This document shows positions 30,891-40,467 of a stretch of DNA of 64,000 bases, piece after piece. The DNA comes from Microglena sp. YARC (Eukaryota > Chlorophyta > Chlorophyceae > Chlamydomonadales > Chlamydomonadaceae). The stretch spans positions 17,942,817 to 18,006,816 of the forward strand of contig CM039466.1 of assembly GCA_022414725.1 (NCBI GenBank), given 5' to 3'. Under the pieces are notes generated by a model. The model saw nothing but the letters and a program-made list of their open reading frames with translations, made no database searches and was not told the origin of the DNA. The position numbers and the translations under genes are program-made. The number at the start of each line of letters is the position of its first letter. The stretch's first letter is position 1.

Positions 30891-30989
30891 CCTCCTTTTT
30901 TGTATGAACTTCCACAATCCAACTCCATCTGAATCGACACCATACTGGAACATGTTCGGTCCGAAATTGCTGTATTGTTGCCCCCCTCC

Positions 30990-31045
30990 CCTCGGGGTAG
31001 CTCAGTTGGTATGTTTTTTAGGACCTTACGACCAACCATTCAGTG
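30990..31045 (+). other. tRNA 5'-half-like sequence
   Basis: ctcggggtagctcagttggta is a classic tRNA D-arm/A-box sequence, but no matching T arm or acceptor stem follows. Probably a tRNA pseudogene or SINE fragment. Confidence 0.3.
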
Positions 31046-31079
31046 TGCAGTAAGGTAGGCGTTAGGTCTTAAACTATTG

Positions 31080-32330
31080 CCATACAAATGTAAAAAAATC
31101 TGTGTGGGTGGGGTGGGAGAGGTCGAGTCATGTGCACGGGATGAGATGTGTGGTGAGAATGGCATGTGGGTGAGTTGGTGATGGCATGCGTCTTGGGGTT
31201 GTTGATGTAGGTGGGATCTTACTTCACTAAAGGGACCTCATGCCCCAGAGAATAGGTTTGCTGCAGGGAGTCATATGCACCTAGTGGTGTGTGTGTGCCT
31301 TTCACATGGGGCATGCGTGCGTGTGTGTGTGTGTGTGTGGGGGGGGGGGGGGGAGGGGGGGCATGTGCTTGGGATGCGTACTGTGCAGTGACATGTTGTG
31401 CGTGGTGGTGGATGCATGCGATTATGGGGTGTGATGCGTGGCGCCTGGCATGTAGCTGCATCAGATGCGTGTATGGATAGTGGCATGTAGAGGTGCATGG
31501 TTGGATGCATGTTGTGATGGGTGCGAAATGTTAGGTGGATTCTACTACTGTCATAAGCCTCATGCCCCAGAGAACGTTACAACAGCCAGGGGCACTCTCA
31601 TCCAGGGAATAGCCCCGAGTCCACCCACTGGTCCACTGCGCGGCTCAAATCCTGAGGGATGCGGTTGGGTGGTTGGGGGGGGGTAAGGGGGGGGGGTAGG
31701 TGGGTTGGTTGGTTTAGGTTAGGTTGGTTAGGTTGGGTTAGGATTGGTGGGCTTGAGTCTCATATAGTAAATCCACATGGGCGCGGATCAGATCCTGAGG
31801 GGGCTGTGCATGGGATGTGCGTGGTGTGCCGTGCATGGGTATGTGCAGCGGGTGGCAATGCGCATAGGGGTATGTGCATTGGTGTGTGTGTGTGTGTGTG
31901 TTGTTGCCTTTCAGCATGGGGTGCATGCGTGCGTGGGGGGGGGGGGGGGGGGGGGGGTGGTCTGTGCATGATGCGGGTGTGGGTGACCTGTGAGGTGCGT
32001 GGTGGGTGGCATGTGTATGGGGTGGGTGCGTGGGTCTGTGTGGCATTTGCATGGGATGCGTGTGTGTGGGAGTGGCATGTGGGTACGTGGGTGCGGTGGC
32101 ATGTGTATGGGGTGGGGTGCGTGGTGGGTGCATGTGCATGGGATGTGTTGTGTGTGTGGCATGTGTGTGCTGTGGGTGGTGACATGTGTATGGGTGTGTG
32201 CGGGAGGTGTGTGGCATGTGCAGGGGATGTGTGTGTGTGAGTGGCATGTGGGTGCGTGGGGTGTACATGTGTATGGGGTGGAATGTAGGTGGCTGTGCAT
32301 GGGGTTCGAACGTGGACGAGCTACGATGGC
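31080..32330. repeat. TG/GTGG-rich satellite region
   Basis: Irregular repeats around gtggcatgtg, atggggtgggtgcgtgg and gggatgcgtgtgtg, with G-runs at 31339-31360 and 31938-31960. The densest part is 31800-32330. There is strong purine asymmetry and no coding evidence; the long Thr/His/Pro frames on the other strand are artefacts. Confidence 0.85.
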
Positions 32331-32439
32331 ATTTGTATGAGACAACACGCAGGCATCAAATATTGCATTCTGGCAGGGGTTTTCTTTTCGGATTTTCGAA
32401 CACAGCTTCTAGGCAGCTCCCTGGGCCAGCCACTGGGCC

Positions 32440-32575
32440 GCTCTGAACTATTTCAGCACTTCTGGACAGCTGCTTATGACAGCACCAAGTTGCTCGAGGT
32501 TGTGCCAGGTTTGCTCGAATAGCCAGTCAGGGGAGTTGCCTAGAAGCTGCTGCTCATAGCTGAAAAGAAAAACAC
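32440..32575 (-). other. Possible exon of unknown gene
   Basis: On the minus strand an excellent acceptor, GTTTTTCTTTTCAG|CTATGAG, is followed by an open stretch EQQLLGNSPDWLFEQTWHNL and EQLGAVISSCPEVLK, then TAG. It could be a last exon with a 36-codon coding end. It lies downstream of the eEF1B-gamma exon in the direction of transcription, but the peptide does not resemble the C-terminal domain of that protein. Confidence 0.3.
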
Positions 32576-32589
32576 TGGCATTAGGCTTT

Positions 32590-33060
32590 TGGTGAGTGTG
32601 CACATCCTATTCAGGCATGCAAGGAGGTTGATATGTAATGTGGTCGATGGCTCTGCGACTAAGGGTACTCATTATTTGCATTTGCTATTGAGCAGGGTAG
32701 CGAATCTCGAGCAGGGCATCAAATATTGATACTGTAATAAGGGTGGGTGTACATGTCATACTCGGCATGCAAACAGGGGCTGATGCTGCAGTGTGTGTAT
32801 TGCCTGTGCAGCAAAACTAAGGGTTCTAAAGATTAAGCAGGACTAAGCAGGTACTAATGATTTTCGTTCATTGAATCATCCTTGATCACGGCATCGAATA
32901 CTGAGCAGGGCATCAAACATAGAGCACCAGAAGTATGGTGAGTGTGCAGGTGAGATGGCATGCTATGGGGCTGATGTGGGGACTGGTGCCTAAGGGGAGG
33001 GGATTCACTGTCGTCGGATTTGATCCCCGCCCCAACTGGTTGCCTTTGCTGGGTCAAGAG
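32590..33060 (-). repeat. 159-bp-type intron repeat, reverse copies
   Basis: Two to three diverged units with gagcagggcatcaaa, catgctatggggctgatg and gggattcactgtc, reverse complements of the array at 36790-37257. They occupy the first intron of the eEF1B-gamma-like gene. Confidence 0.7.
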
Positions 33061-33103
33061 TTAGGCGAGCTGATCTGAAAGAAAAAGCGAGAGTTAATCT
33101 TAC

Positions 33104-33370
33104 CTCGGGGGAGCTGGGGGTTGGGTAGAGGCCAGCATCGCTTCCGATGGCTACCAAATATTTCGAGATCGCATGTGACTCGAAGACAGATCCCGTAGGG
33201 GTCTGGAGCAAGGGGATTTTCCCGTTGGGATTCATTTCGAGGAACCATGGCGTCTTATTGGTGACGCCGAAAGTAAAGGGAGGCTTCTCAACTTCGACAG
33301 AGGCGAAAGCAGCGGCAAGCTCGCACTTGAGCATGCGCGAACCCGCGCCATACAATTTAATAGGGGGCAT
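33104..33370 (-). CDS. eEF1B-gamma-like (GST-type) N-terminal exon
   Basis: The gamma subunit of elongation factor 1B anchors the nucleotide-exchange complex of eEF1A; its N-terminus is a glutathione-transferase-type domain. The exon has 89 codons from an ATG (33370) to a strong donor, CCCCGAG|GTAAGA. Visible features: an initial strand MPPIKLYGAG, TNKTPWFLEMNPNGKIPLLQ (the thioredoxin-like fold with the cis-Pro region) and TGSVFESHAISKYL, the conserved ES..I..Y helix. These fit the eEF1B-gamma family better than detoxifying GSTs. Downstream exons are not identified. A broken plus-strand copy is at 35798. A possible 29-bp intron (TTCTTTCAG acceptor at about 33078) is too short to trust. Confidence 0.75.
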
Positions 33371-33995
33371 AATAGCAGGCCTTGCGCAGCGAACGCGCAG
33401 AGGTAGAGAGATTGGAATTGGCGGCTAGACAGGTGTTGAGCTCAAGTTGCGTATCAGCGTATAGAATGGGTGATGGGAGGCGTGCGTACTAAGCAGACTG
33501 TACTGGAGGAGTACGATCCAGCCTGGCTGGTTTTTTCTCGAACTTTTTCGCGATGGGCCCTCGAGAAAGTGCCAGGGTAGAACCAGAGAATCTCTGGTAG
33601 CAACTGTAGCCTCGGGATTTGCTGCACCTGCCTCCAAGGAACTTCGGGGAGTCAGTGAGCTATTAAGTTTATTAGCCGCACAGGCCATAAAGTTGAATAA
33701 TAATGCCATGCCATGCTATATTGATTCTTGACCCCCCAAAGATTAAATTGTTCGGATAAGTAAGCACCTGCGTGTGCATCTTTCACAAAGGAGGCTGCCA
33801 GTGCTGCTTGACGAACATTACCCCACCCCCTGGGCCGACCTCCAGGGGACCCGGCAGGGCACCCTACTATTTTACAACAGTGAGGGTTTAGGCTCATTAC
33901 TTATTTACTTGTTACAATTTATAAAAAAATGCGGTAATAATCGCACAATTAGATTATCATCCCAGATGAGATGATGATTTAATTATGTTGTATAA
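33371..33995. other. Upstream region of the eEF1B-gamma-like exon, nothing recognised
   Basis: Should include the promoter. The first ~50 bases (ccttgcgcagcgaacgcgcagag) have a counterpart upstream of the second copy (about 35765-35797), so the promoter-proximal part was duplicated too. No other gene, although small open frames exist on the minus strand. Confidence 0.4.
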
Positions 33996-34150
33996 TTAAA
34001 TGACCACTCACTGTAGCACGATCTCATGGCCCCCGTCGAAAAAACTATTGTTTGGGGTCCAGTACGACAGTGCTTTTTCTTTTTAAGCCCTTCCTCTCAC
34101 GGTTGCGCAAGTCCCTTAAGCCTATTTGGCCTACCCCTGGACTGTAACAT
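33996..34150 (+). mobile_element. SINE-like element, family S3
   Basis: Complete copy: aaatgaccactcactgtagcac, tttggggtccagtacgacag, aagcccttcctctcacggtt, ending ctacccctggactgtaacat. Flanked by AT-rich DNA. Confidence 0.6.
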
Positions 34151-34654
34151 ACATACATACAAAAATACGTTAGGCAAAACAAATCAGAGCCTGGTGCAGG
34201 AGGTAACCTCCAAAAAGCGAAAGAAAAAGCACATTAAATAGCTGAACAAAAAAACAGAGCGAACTACAAACTTCCCTAACTTCCCCGACTTTCCCCAATC
34301 AGAAACCACGCTTTCCCAGTTGTTCACAGTTAGGTCTCGGACTTGGTCAGCCCAGTGAAGATGTGGCAGGCGCACATCTACCAGGCATCACGGGTTCGAT
34401 CTCAGGCAGAATGGGGAAATATCCTTTAGCGGAATAATTTACAAGAGAGTCAGGAGGCGAGATCAATGAGACGTGGAACGGTTAAGACAATTGGGACATA
34501 GATTACAGAGAGTTCAAATAGGGAAATAGACGCTGACAGGAAGGGGGCTGGACGGACCGGACGTGCACACTGCGGCAGTGGGCGTCAGTCTTTCGAAAGA
34601 GGGATGAAGTGCAACAGATGGCCAAGGCGGCCATATCCTCCAATATATAACTAG
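34151..34654. other. Unassigned stretch with a tRNA-like fragment
   Basis: At about 34335-34410 ggtcagcccagtgaag and cacgggttcgatctc resemble a tRNA-like SINE head, but no body of a known family follows. actttccccaatcag.aaccacg (34290) recurs at 35323. Nothing else is recognised. Confidence 0.3.
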
Positions 34655-34812
34655 GGAACGGCAATATGGTATCATGTTATTATATGCTATGATACGATAT
34701 CATATGATACTGGCAGTCTGACAAGGCTAAAGTTACCATTTATATACACAATCATATGATGCAATTTGTATGATATTATATGATATCATGCTCAACTTTG
34801 GTCAACATCATA
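34655..34812 (+). repeat. AT-rich palindromic repeat family P
   Basis: Forward copy of the sequence at 6335-6466: aacggcaatatggtatcatg, several gatatcatatgata palindromes, agtctgacaaggctaaagtt, then tgatgcaatttgtatgat. Confidence 0.65.
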
Positions 34813-34815
34813 TGA

Positions 34816-34878
34816 TATGCAGTGGGGCACAAAAAGTGTGCGCGGAATCGCGCTGCCGCGCGCGTTTTGTACTATCCT
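34816..34878 (-). mobile_element. MITE family M, terminal fragment
   Basis: Contains cagtggggcacaaaaag, a gcgc-rich hairpin, and the end gttttgtactatcctgg, close to the family terminus (GTAGTACCCTGG). Only about 60 bp of one end remains. Confidence 0.5.
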
Positions 34879-35027
34879 GGTGTGGACATGTACACTTGTA
34901 CAGGCTATTACATGTAATATCCCCTTCACCTCATACTGATTTCCCCAAAAGGTGTACGATATTTCACGATACAATTTAGATAATTGAAAATGTCATATGA
35001 TTTTGACAGCCGTACGTATACTTAGGA

Positions 35028-35242
35028 ACGGCAATATGATATCATGGCATCACGGTGACTATGGCTAGCTCCGGCTTACGCTATGGTGTCCTTAACTTCA
35101 CGTCCTGTGAGTAACGGTATTACACGGATGTAAAATTTTCAATTTCAATTTCAATATCATGGCATCATATGAGATCACATGATGCAATTTGTATAATATC
35201 ATATGATATCATACTCGCCTTTGGTCAATATCATATATATAT

Positions 35243-35290
<48 letters not shown>
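35028..35290 (+). repeat. Family P copy interrupted by a SINE, plus (TA)n
   Basis: aacggcaatatgatatcatg (35028) continues after the SINE at 35154 as atatcatggcatcatatgag, gatgcaatttgtataatatc and tttggtcaatatca. A (TA)n microsatellite follows at about 35226-35290. Confidence 0.65.
35053..35153 (+). mobile_element. SINE family S2, 5'-truncated, with target duplication
   Basis: About 101 bp with the 3' end of S2 (cttaacttcacgtcctgtg, attacacggatgtaaaattt, (ttcaat)n tail). A perfect 14-bp duplication, atatcatggcatca, flanks it (35039-35052 and 35154-35167). It is nested in a family P element. Confidence 0.85.
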
Positions 35291-35291
<1 letters not shown>

Positions 35292-35417
35292 CATGTCGAT
35301 TCCTACATATACTACACCGAGACTTTCCCCAATCGGAAACCACGTTTACCCATCGGTCACATTGAGAAGCCTCCCTTCTACATGCTGATACTCAACTTGA
35401 GCTCAACTTCTTCTAAA

Positions 35418-35628
35418 CAAGTTCTATGCAGCATCGCCTGCGACGCTAAAAGTTGGCGGAGAGTGATCGCGAGGGAGTGACAGGTGGCTACGGAAGCGAG
35501 TTAGTTACGAGTCAGGCTTCATCGCGGTCAGATGGATGGATGGATGGATGGTTGGATGGATGGTCGGACGGACAAATGGGTAAAGATGGGGGCTCCCGCC
35601 CCCTTGAAGAGGGGGCTCCGCCAAAAAC
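35418..35628 (+). repeat. F2 dispersed repeat, complete copy
   Basis: caagttctatgcagcatcgc start, gcatcgcctgcgacgc palindrome, gagtgatcgcgagggagtga, gtcaggcttcatcgcggtc, a (GGAT)n tract (35533-35565), then the GC-rich hairpin gggggctcccgcccccttga ending ctccgccaaaaa. Confidence 0.8.
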
Positions 35629-35878
35629 AGCCAGGCTGGATCCAGTACATCCAGGATCCTCCAGTACAGTCTGCTAGTACACACACACCACCCATCACCC
35701 ATTCTGCAAGTTGATACGCTACTTGAGCTCAACTTCTAGCTAGCTGCCAATTTCAATCTCTCTACCTCTGCGCGTGCGCTGAGCAAGGCCTGCTATTATG
35801 CCCCATACTAAATTGTACGGCGCGGGTTCGCTCAAGCTTAAGTGGGAGCTTGCTGCTGCTTTTGCCTCTGTCGAAGTT

Positions 35879-36078
35879 AGCCCGTTTCAGTGATATGATT
35901 GGTCTAGTGGTACACCAAATCGCTTAACAAAGCGGGGTCGGTTCCCCCTACGGACACCCTGAGCGTTGCAGGTTGTTGTCAAGCGCGATGGTAGCTTGTC
36001 CAGTCGAGGTGGTAAACCGTTCCCTGCCCGCGTACGACGGGTTCCCTTAATACCACGCCCCACCAAGCGTTATCATTA
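35879..36078 (+). mobile_element. SINE family S1, head type A, with target duplication
   Basis: A 200-bp copy: head agcccgtttcagtgatat, A-box-like tggtctagtggtacacc, B-box-like ggggtcggttccccc, body gttgcaggttgttgtcaag, tail ccaccaagcgttatcatta. A perfect 14-bp target duplication, cctctgtcgaagtt, lies at 35865-35878 and 36079-36092. This gives the exact ends of the S1 family. Confidence 0.93.
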
Positions 36079-36143
36079 CCTCTGTCGAAGTTGAGAAGCC
36101 TCCCTTTACTTTCGGCATCACCAATAAGACGCCACGGTTCCTT

Positions 36144-36405
36144 GAAATGAATCCCGACCAGAAAATCTCTTTGCTTGAAATGAACCCTACGGGTTCTATC
36201 TTCAAGACCCATGTGATCTCGAAATGAACCCCTACGGGATCTGTCTTCTAGTCCCATGCGATCTCGAAATGAACCCCTACGGGATCTGTCTTCTAGTCCC
36301 ATGCGATCTCGAAATGAACCCCTACGGGATCTGTCTTCTAGTCCCATGCGATCTCGAAATGAACCCCTACGAAATCTGTCTTCAAGACCCATGTGATGTT
36401 GAAAT
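36144..36405 (+). repeat. In-frame 45-bp amplification inside the eEF1B-gamma pseudogene
   Basis: gaaatgaa starts at 36144, 36177, 36221, 36266, 36311 and 36356, with the last four spacings 44-45. Each unit encodes EMNPYGICLLVPCDL, derived from the EMNPNG..GSVFESHAI region of the parent exon. The amplification is 15 codons per unit and keeps one frame. Confidence 0.9.
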
Positions 36406-36720
36406 ATTCACTGCCCTCAATGTACCAGAGACTGGACGGTTGCGTCAGATGAGTTGCCACTTAGCCCTACAGGGGTCGCGTTGACCGAGGCTTTCGTCTC
36501 AAGCCACCTGACGACGCCACTTAAACTCTACAACTCGCAACTCAACAACTCGCAACTCGCGACTCAAAAACTCGTAACTCAACTCCCAACTTGCAACTCA
36601 ACAAACACAACAAAAAAGACCCAAAGCCAGCTGATCGGGGCGGTCATAATAGTTGGTCACCATCGGAAGCGATGCTGACCTCTACCTAACCCCAAGCTCC
36701 CCCAGGGCCTGTAAGGTAAG

Positions 36721-37257
36721 GTTGACGCTCGCTTTTTCTTCCATATCAGCTCACCCCAATTCTGGACCTAGCAAAGGCGACCAATTGGGGCGGGGATTAA
36801 ATCCGAGGACAGTAAATCCCCTCCCATTATTCACCAGTCCTCACATCAGCCCTATCGCATACCATCTTACCTGCACCCCCACCCTAAGTTTGGTGCTTAT
36901 GTTTGATGCCCTGCTCAGTATTTGACCCAGCAAAGGCAACCAATTGGGGCAGGGATCAAATTCAAGGACAGTAAATCCCCTCCCCTTATTCACCAGTCCT
37001 CACACCAGCCCCATCGCAAGCCATTTTCCCTGCACACCTACCCTAAGTCTGGTGCTTATGTTTGATGCCCTGCTCAGTATTTGACCCAGCAAAGGCAACC
37101 AATTGGGGCAGGGATCAAATTCAAGGACAGTAAATCCCCTCCCCTTATTCACCAGTCCTCACATCAGCCCCATCGCATGCCATCTTACCTGCACCCCCAC
37201 CCTAAGCCTGGTGCTTATGTTTGATGCCCTGCTCAGTATTTGACCCAGCAAAGGCCA
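36721..37257 (+). repeat. 159-bp tandem repeat from the eEF1B-gamma intron, about three units
   Basis: gtttgatgccctgctcagta starts at 36901, 37060 and 37219 (159-bp period), with tttgacccagcaaaggcaac and cagtaaatcccctccc in every unit. The last unit runs directly into bestrophin-1 exon 4 at about 37257. Reverse copies are at 32590-33060. Confidence 0.9.
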
Positions 37258-37714
37258 CCAGTTCGGGCGGGACCTTAGCTTCAGCAGGTGACATGATCAC
37301 CTCTTCCACAGCTGTGCAAACTCTAAGCTCAGCAGCTTCTTGCTCCACCCTACCAATGTCTGCCATACAGCCATTCGCCAGAAAAGGAAGAGGCAGCATA
37401 GGAAACGGCTGCTCTAACTGGGTCGCCACCTCATCCACCGCCAGCAGTAGGAGGGTGATCAAGGCTGTAGCTATCAGCCGGACGTACTCGTGGGGTAAAC
37501 TATCAGCGTCGAGGCCAAACGGAAGCAAGGTGCACCATATTTGGACAAAGCCCAGCGAGATGATACTGAGACCATACGGGAGAGCTTGCGCCCTAATGTT
37601 TGTGCAGCTACATGCACTGCCCCAAAGCTCAGCCACAGTCGCCTCCATTGCCAGCATGCGTGCTGTGGGCAGATCAGCAGCAGCAGACAGCAGACGTAGC
37701 TTTGTCATGATGAC
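37202..37714 (-). CDS. Bestrophin-like gene 1, exon 4 (C-terminal)
   Basis: Bestrophins are pentameric anion (Cl-/HCO3-) channels; algal and plant members sit in thylakoid or other membranes. The acceptor CACACACAG|GTCATC opens a phase-0 exon of 171 codons including stop. It encodes MLAMEATVAELWGSA, the region before helix 3; LPYGLSIISLGFVQIWCTLL and IATALITLLLLAVDEVATQL (membrane helices), and LEQPFPMLPLPFL, the family signature (usually IEEPF.ILPL). The C-terminus departs from the paralogue: after about AVEEVIMSPAEAK the frame continues into the eEF1B-gamma intron repeat (LVAFAGSNTEQGIKHKHQA) and stops at 37202. Exons 1-4 together would give about 412 residues, a normal family size. Confidence 0.78.
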   Translation of the reverse strand, partial: VIMTKLRLLSAAADLPTARMLAMEATVAELWGSACSCTNIRAQALPYGLSIISLGFVQIWCTLLPFGLDADSLPHEYVRLIATALITLLLLAVDEVATQLEQPFPMLPLPFLANGCMADIGRVEQEAAELRVCTAVEEVIMSPAEAKVPPELVAFAGSNTEQGIKHKHQA

Positions 37715-37794
37715 CTGTGTGTGGGGTTGTGCAACACACAGAATAAGATATTACGAGTTACCTGCACGCTTATCGACTACCGCGGTGCTGATTG

Positions 37795-38373
37795 AAGAGA
37801 GCCACTGCGTCGGTTATAGCTTTTGGGTTATACAGGGTTATATATGGTTATACAACCCTATATAGCTATAACCGAATATAACCGAATATAACCGAATATA
37901 TTTGACTATACATACATACTACTATAACCGAATATAACCGAATATAACCGAATATAACCCAGTATACTTGACTATACATACATACTACTATAACCGAATA
38001 TAATCGAATATAACCGAATATAACCCAGTATATTTGACTATACATACATACTACTATAACCGAATATAACCCAGTATACTTGACTATACATACATACTAC
38101 TATAACCGAATATAACCCAGTATACTTGACTATACATACATACTACTATAACCGAATATAACCCAGCATACTTGACTATACATACATACTACTATAACCG
38201 AATATAACCCAGTATACTTGACTATACATACATACTACTATAACCGAATATAACCCAGTATACTTGACTATACATACATACTACTATAACCGAATATAAC
38301 CCAGTATACTTGACTATACATACATACTACTATAACCGAATATAGCCCAGTATATTTGACTATACATACATAC
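37795..38373. repeat. 46-bp minisatellite in bestrophin-1 intron 3
   Basis: The unit contains ataaccgaatataacccagt, atacttgactatac and atacatactact; tgactat recurs at 38081, 38127 and 38173 (46 bp). About ten units. The right part is interrupted by a MITE whose target duplication comes from this repeat. Confidence 0.92.
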
Positions 38374-38566
38374 CAGGGTACTTCAAATGGCCAAATTGGC
38401 CAGCGCTTTAGCGCACTCGAAAACAAAAAAACTGCGCTTTGTAGTGTAAAAAGCGCAAAAATTGCTTGCTGCGCCCACAGGGGGTTGCAAAAAACTGCGC
38501 TTAAAGCGCAGAGGGGGTCAAAAAGTCAGCGCTCAAAAGCGCAAAAGCGCGCTTTGAATTACCCTG
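38374..38566 (+). mobile_element. hAT-like MITE (family M), copy 2
   Basis: 193 bp, ends CAGGGTACTTC and GAATTACCCTG, flanked by perfect 8-bp target duplications atacatac (38366-38373 and 38567-38574). Removing it with one duplicate restores the 46-bp minisatellite unit exactly. Internal agcgc/gcgct hairpins. Confidence 0.9.
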
Positions 38567-38721
38567 ATACATACTACTATAACCTAGACAATGAAGACAT
38601 GTTTTGAAGTCTGTTTCAGTCATCAGGGCCCATGGCATTCAAGGCCACCTCCTTATCATGGAGCACTTAAGCATCTTCGTTGCAGCATAATTTCTCTGTA
38701 GAATTACAAACATTCCCTGAC

Positions 38722-38800
38722 CTGGCAACTTTTTTGTTTTTTCCCATTTGGCCTCGGGTACTCATGCAAACTTGCTGAGGGCATTCCGGGCCTTCCAGTG
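38722..38800 (-). pseudogene. Degenerate duplicate of bestrophin-1 exon 3
   Basis: 79 nt between a CAGCACTG-type start and a good donor GCCAG|GTCAGG. It is homologous to exon 3 just upstream but has a TGA (KFA-stop) and frame changes. It kept the donor that the intact copy appears to have lost. Confidence 0.65.
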
Positions 38801-38867
38801 CTGTGCTGATAATGCAAACAATCATGTAAAAAAGCTGTAATGCAAAACATAATGCCACTTTATAACA

Positions 38868-38945
38868 CTGGCAACTTTTTGTTTCTGCTAACTTGGCCTC
38901 AATTCTCCTTGCAAACTTGTAGAGGGCATTCCGGGCATTCCGGTG
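38868..38945 (-). CDS. Bestrophin-like gene 1, exon 3
   Basis: 78 nt, phase 0: acceptor CATTATCAACACAG|CACCGG, then HRNARNALYKFARRIEAK and LAETKSCQ. It follows exon 2 in the bestrophin order, where a short HRP..AL..LS..I-type helix is expected. The 3' end reads TGCCAG|TGTTAT, so no GT donor is at the expected place; the neighbouring duplicate (38722) has CAG|GTCAGG there. Splicing of this exon is therefore uncertain. Confidence 0.6.
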
Positions 38946-39067
38946 CTGTGTTGATAATGAAAACAATCCTGTAAAAAAACAGTAATCCAAAACATTATGC
39001 CACTTTTTAACACTGCATCATGCAGCAGCCAGGCAAACGTTTGCATACAAGGTATGAGCACTCGTAT

Positions 39068-39305
39068 CCGGACAAGTTCTATGCAGCGTCACATGCGACG
39101 CAAAAAAATGGCGGAGAGTGATCGCGAGGGAGCGACAGGTGGCAACAGAAGCGAGTTAGTTACGAGACCGTTGGCTGATGTGTCAGGCTTCATCGCGGTC
39201 AGATGGATGGATGGATGGATGGATGGATGGACGGTCGGTCGAACGGACAAATTGGTAACACTGGGGGCTCCCGCCCCCCAGAAGGGAGGGCACCGCCAAA
39301 AAAGA
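39068..39305 (+). repeat. F2 dispersed repeat, complete copy
   Basis: caagttctatgcagcgtcac, palindromic gcgtcacatgcgacgc, body gagtgatcgcgagggagcga and gctgatgtgtcaggcttc, (GGAT)n at 39202-39228 followed by ggtcggtcg, then the GC hairpin gggggctcccgccccccag and accgccaaaaaa. Confidence 0.8.
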
Positions 39306-40467
39306 TTCAACGCATAGATACGTATGATCTTATAAACGTATCACATAAGGACATACGTCGGCCCAAGCTAATTCTCGTGATTATTAATTTTGTTGATGTG
39401 GTTGAAGTCTTTCCAACAATATTACATAGTGGCTTTGTAAATATTAACACTTTGGTTAGCCTTGCAACTTGAACTTGGTTACATGCCTCCATGCCTCCAG
39501 CCAGGAACTTGGCTGCTAGTCATCTCAACCAGGTCAAGCAAAATTGGAATATCAATACGACAACAATACCATGCAATCTTCCAAGGAATCCGAATCCGAA
39601 TCTGCAACAAAAATAAGTTTTAAAGAAATTTAAATATTATCTTCACCTGAATATATTTATTTATTTGATGCAATACCAATAAACACGTTTTGGGGTTAGG
39701 GGAGGGGTCCCACTTTTGGTCTCGTGAAAATGGAACACGATTTCTTGGTGGAAAAGGCCAAAAAAGCAGGGGGGTATCCCTTCAAAACACAAAATCAAAT
39801 TGGCTACTCTCCTTCTGCAGATAGGCAATGAACCAGTGTAACATGCTTAAGTAGAAAAAATCAAAATGACTGAAATTCAAAATTCAAAATTCAGTCACTT
39901 TAATGGGTTTCATTAAAATTAAAACGCCACATTTAGAATGCCAAACTATATTCCTCTGGAATAAACCGTCAAATTATAATTAAGTAGGGGGCGGCAAATA
40001 GATCTATATTGCCCAAAAATATAGATGTATATAGATCTTTATATAGCAAATATATAAATTGTGTATATCTGCAACAAATCACATATGCAGTTACATCAGA
40101 TAGACACCGTAAAATTCAGTCGAAGCGCCTGCAATATGATATGGTGCCCTATGCCATAATTGTGAAACCAGATTTTGATTTGTGTAAGGTGCCCTATGCC
40201 GATTTTCAAAAATCTAGCTTTGCCAATATAGATATATAAAGATCTATCTATCTATATAGATCGATGCCTCTCCCCAAAATATACACACCAATATAAATAT
40301 ACACACCAACATATATATATAAAGATCTATCTCTATATAGATCGATGCCTCTCCCTATAATTGACCCCCTAAAAAAATAACGTAAAATTCTACAAACGTA
40401 AAAAAACGTTTACCTGTCATTACAGTATATAAACCCCAAACCCTGACAAGCACATGCTGGTCCCTAC
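39306..40467. other. Bestrophin-1 intron 2, mostly unique AT-rich sequence
   Basis: No gene or known repeat copy. Short (TA/GATCTATA)-type repeats occur at 40000-40060 and 40220-40350 (atatagatctatct and gatcgatgcctctcccc, twice). Possible regulatory content cannot be judged from sequence alone. Confidence 0.5.

Larger units (their letters stand above)
35798..36720 (+). pseudogene. eEF1B-gamma-like exon, broken duplicate
   Basis: Plus-strand duplicate of the exon at 33104-33370. The start (MPHTKLYGAG-like, from ATG at 35798) is intact up to the GCCTCTGTCGAAGTT point, where an S1 SINE of 200 bp is inserted (35879-36078). After the SINE, EVEKPPFTFGITNKTPRFLE continues; then the NPxG region is replaced by six near-identical steps of a 33-45-bp unit (36144-36400). 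An unrelated stretch of (AACTC)-like repeats (36510-36600) precedes the homologous end VTIGSDADLYLTPSSPRACK and a GTAAGG donor-like site at about 36715. It cannot encode a normal protein. Confidence 0.85.

Noticed and set aside
33080..33103. A 29-bp intron in the eEF1B-gamma-like gene
   Set aside because: GTAAGA..TTCTTTCAG looks neat but is far below normal intron length, and the sequence after it does not continue the protein.
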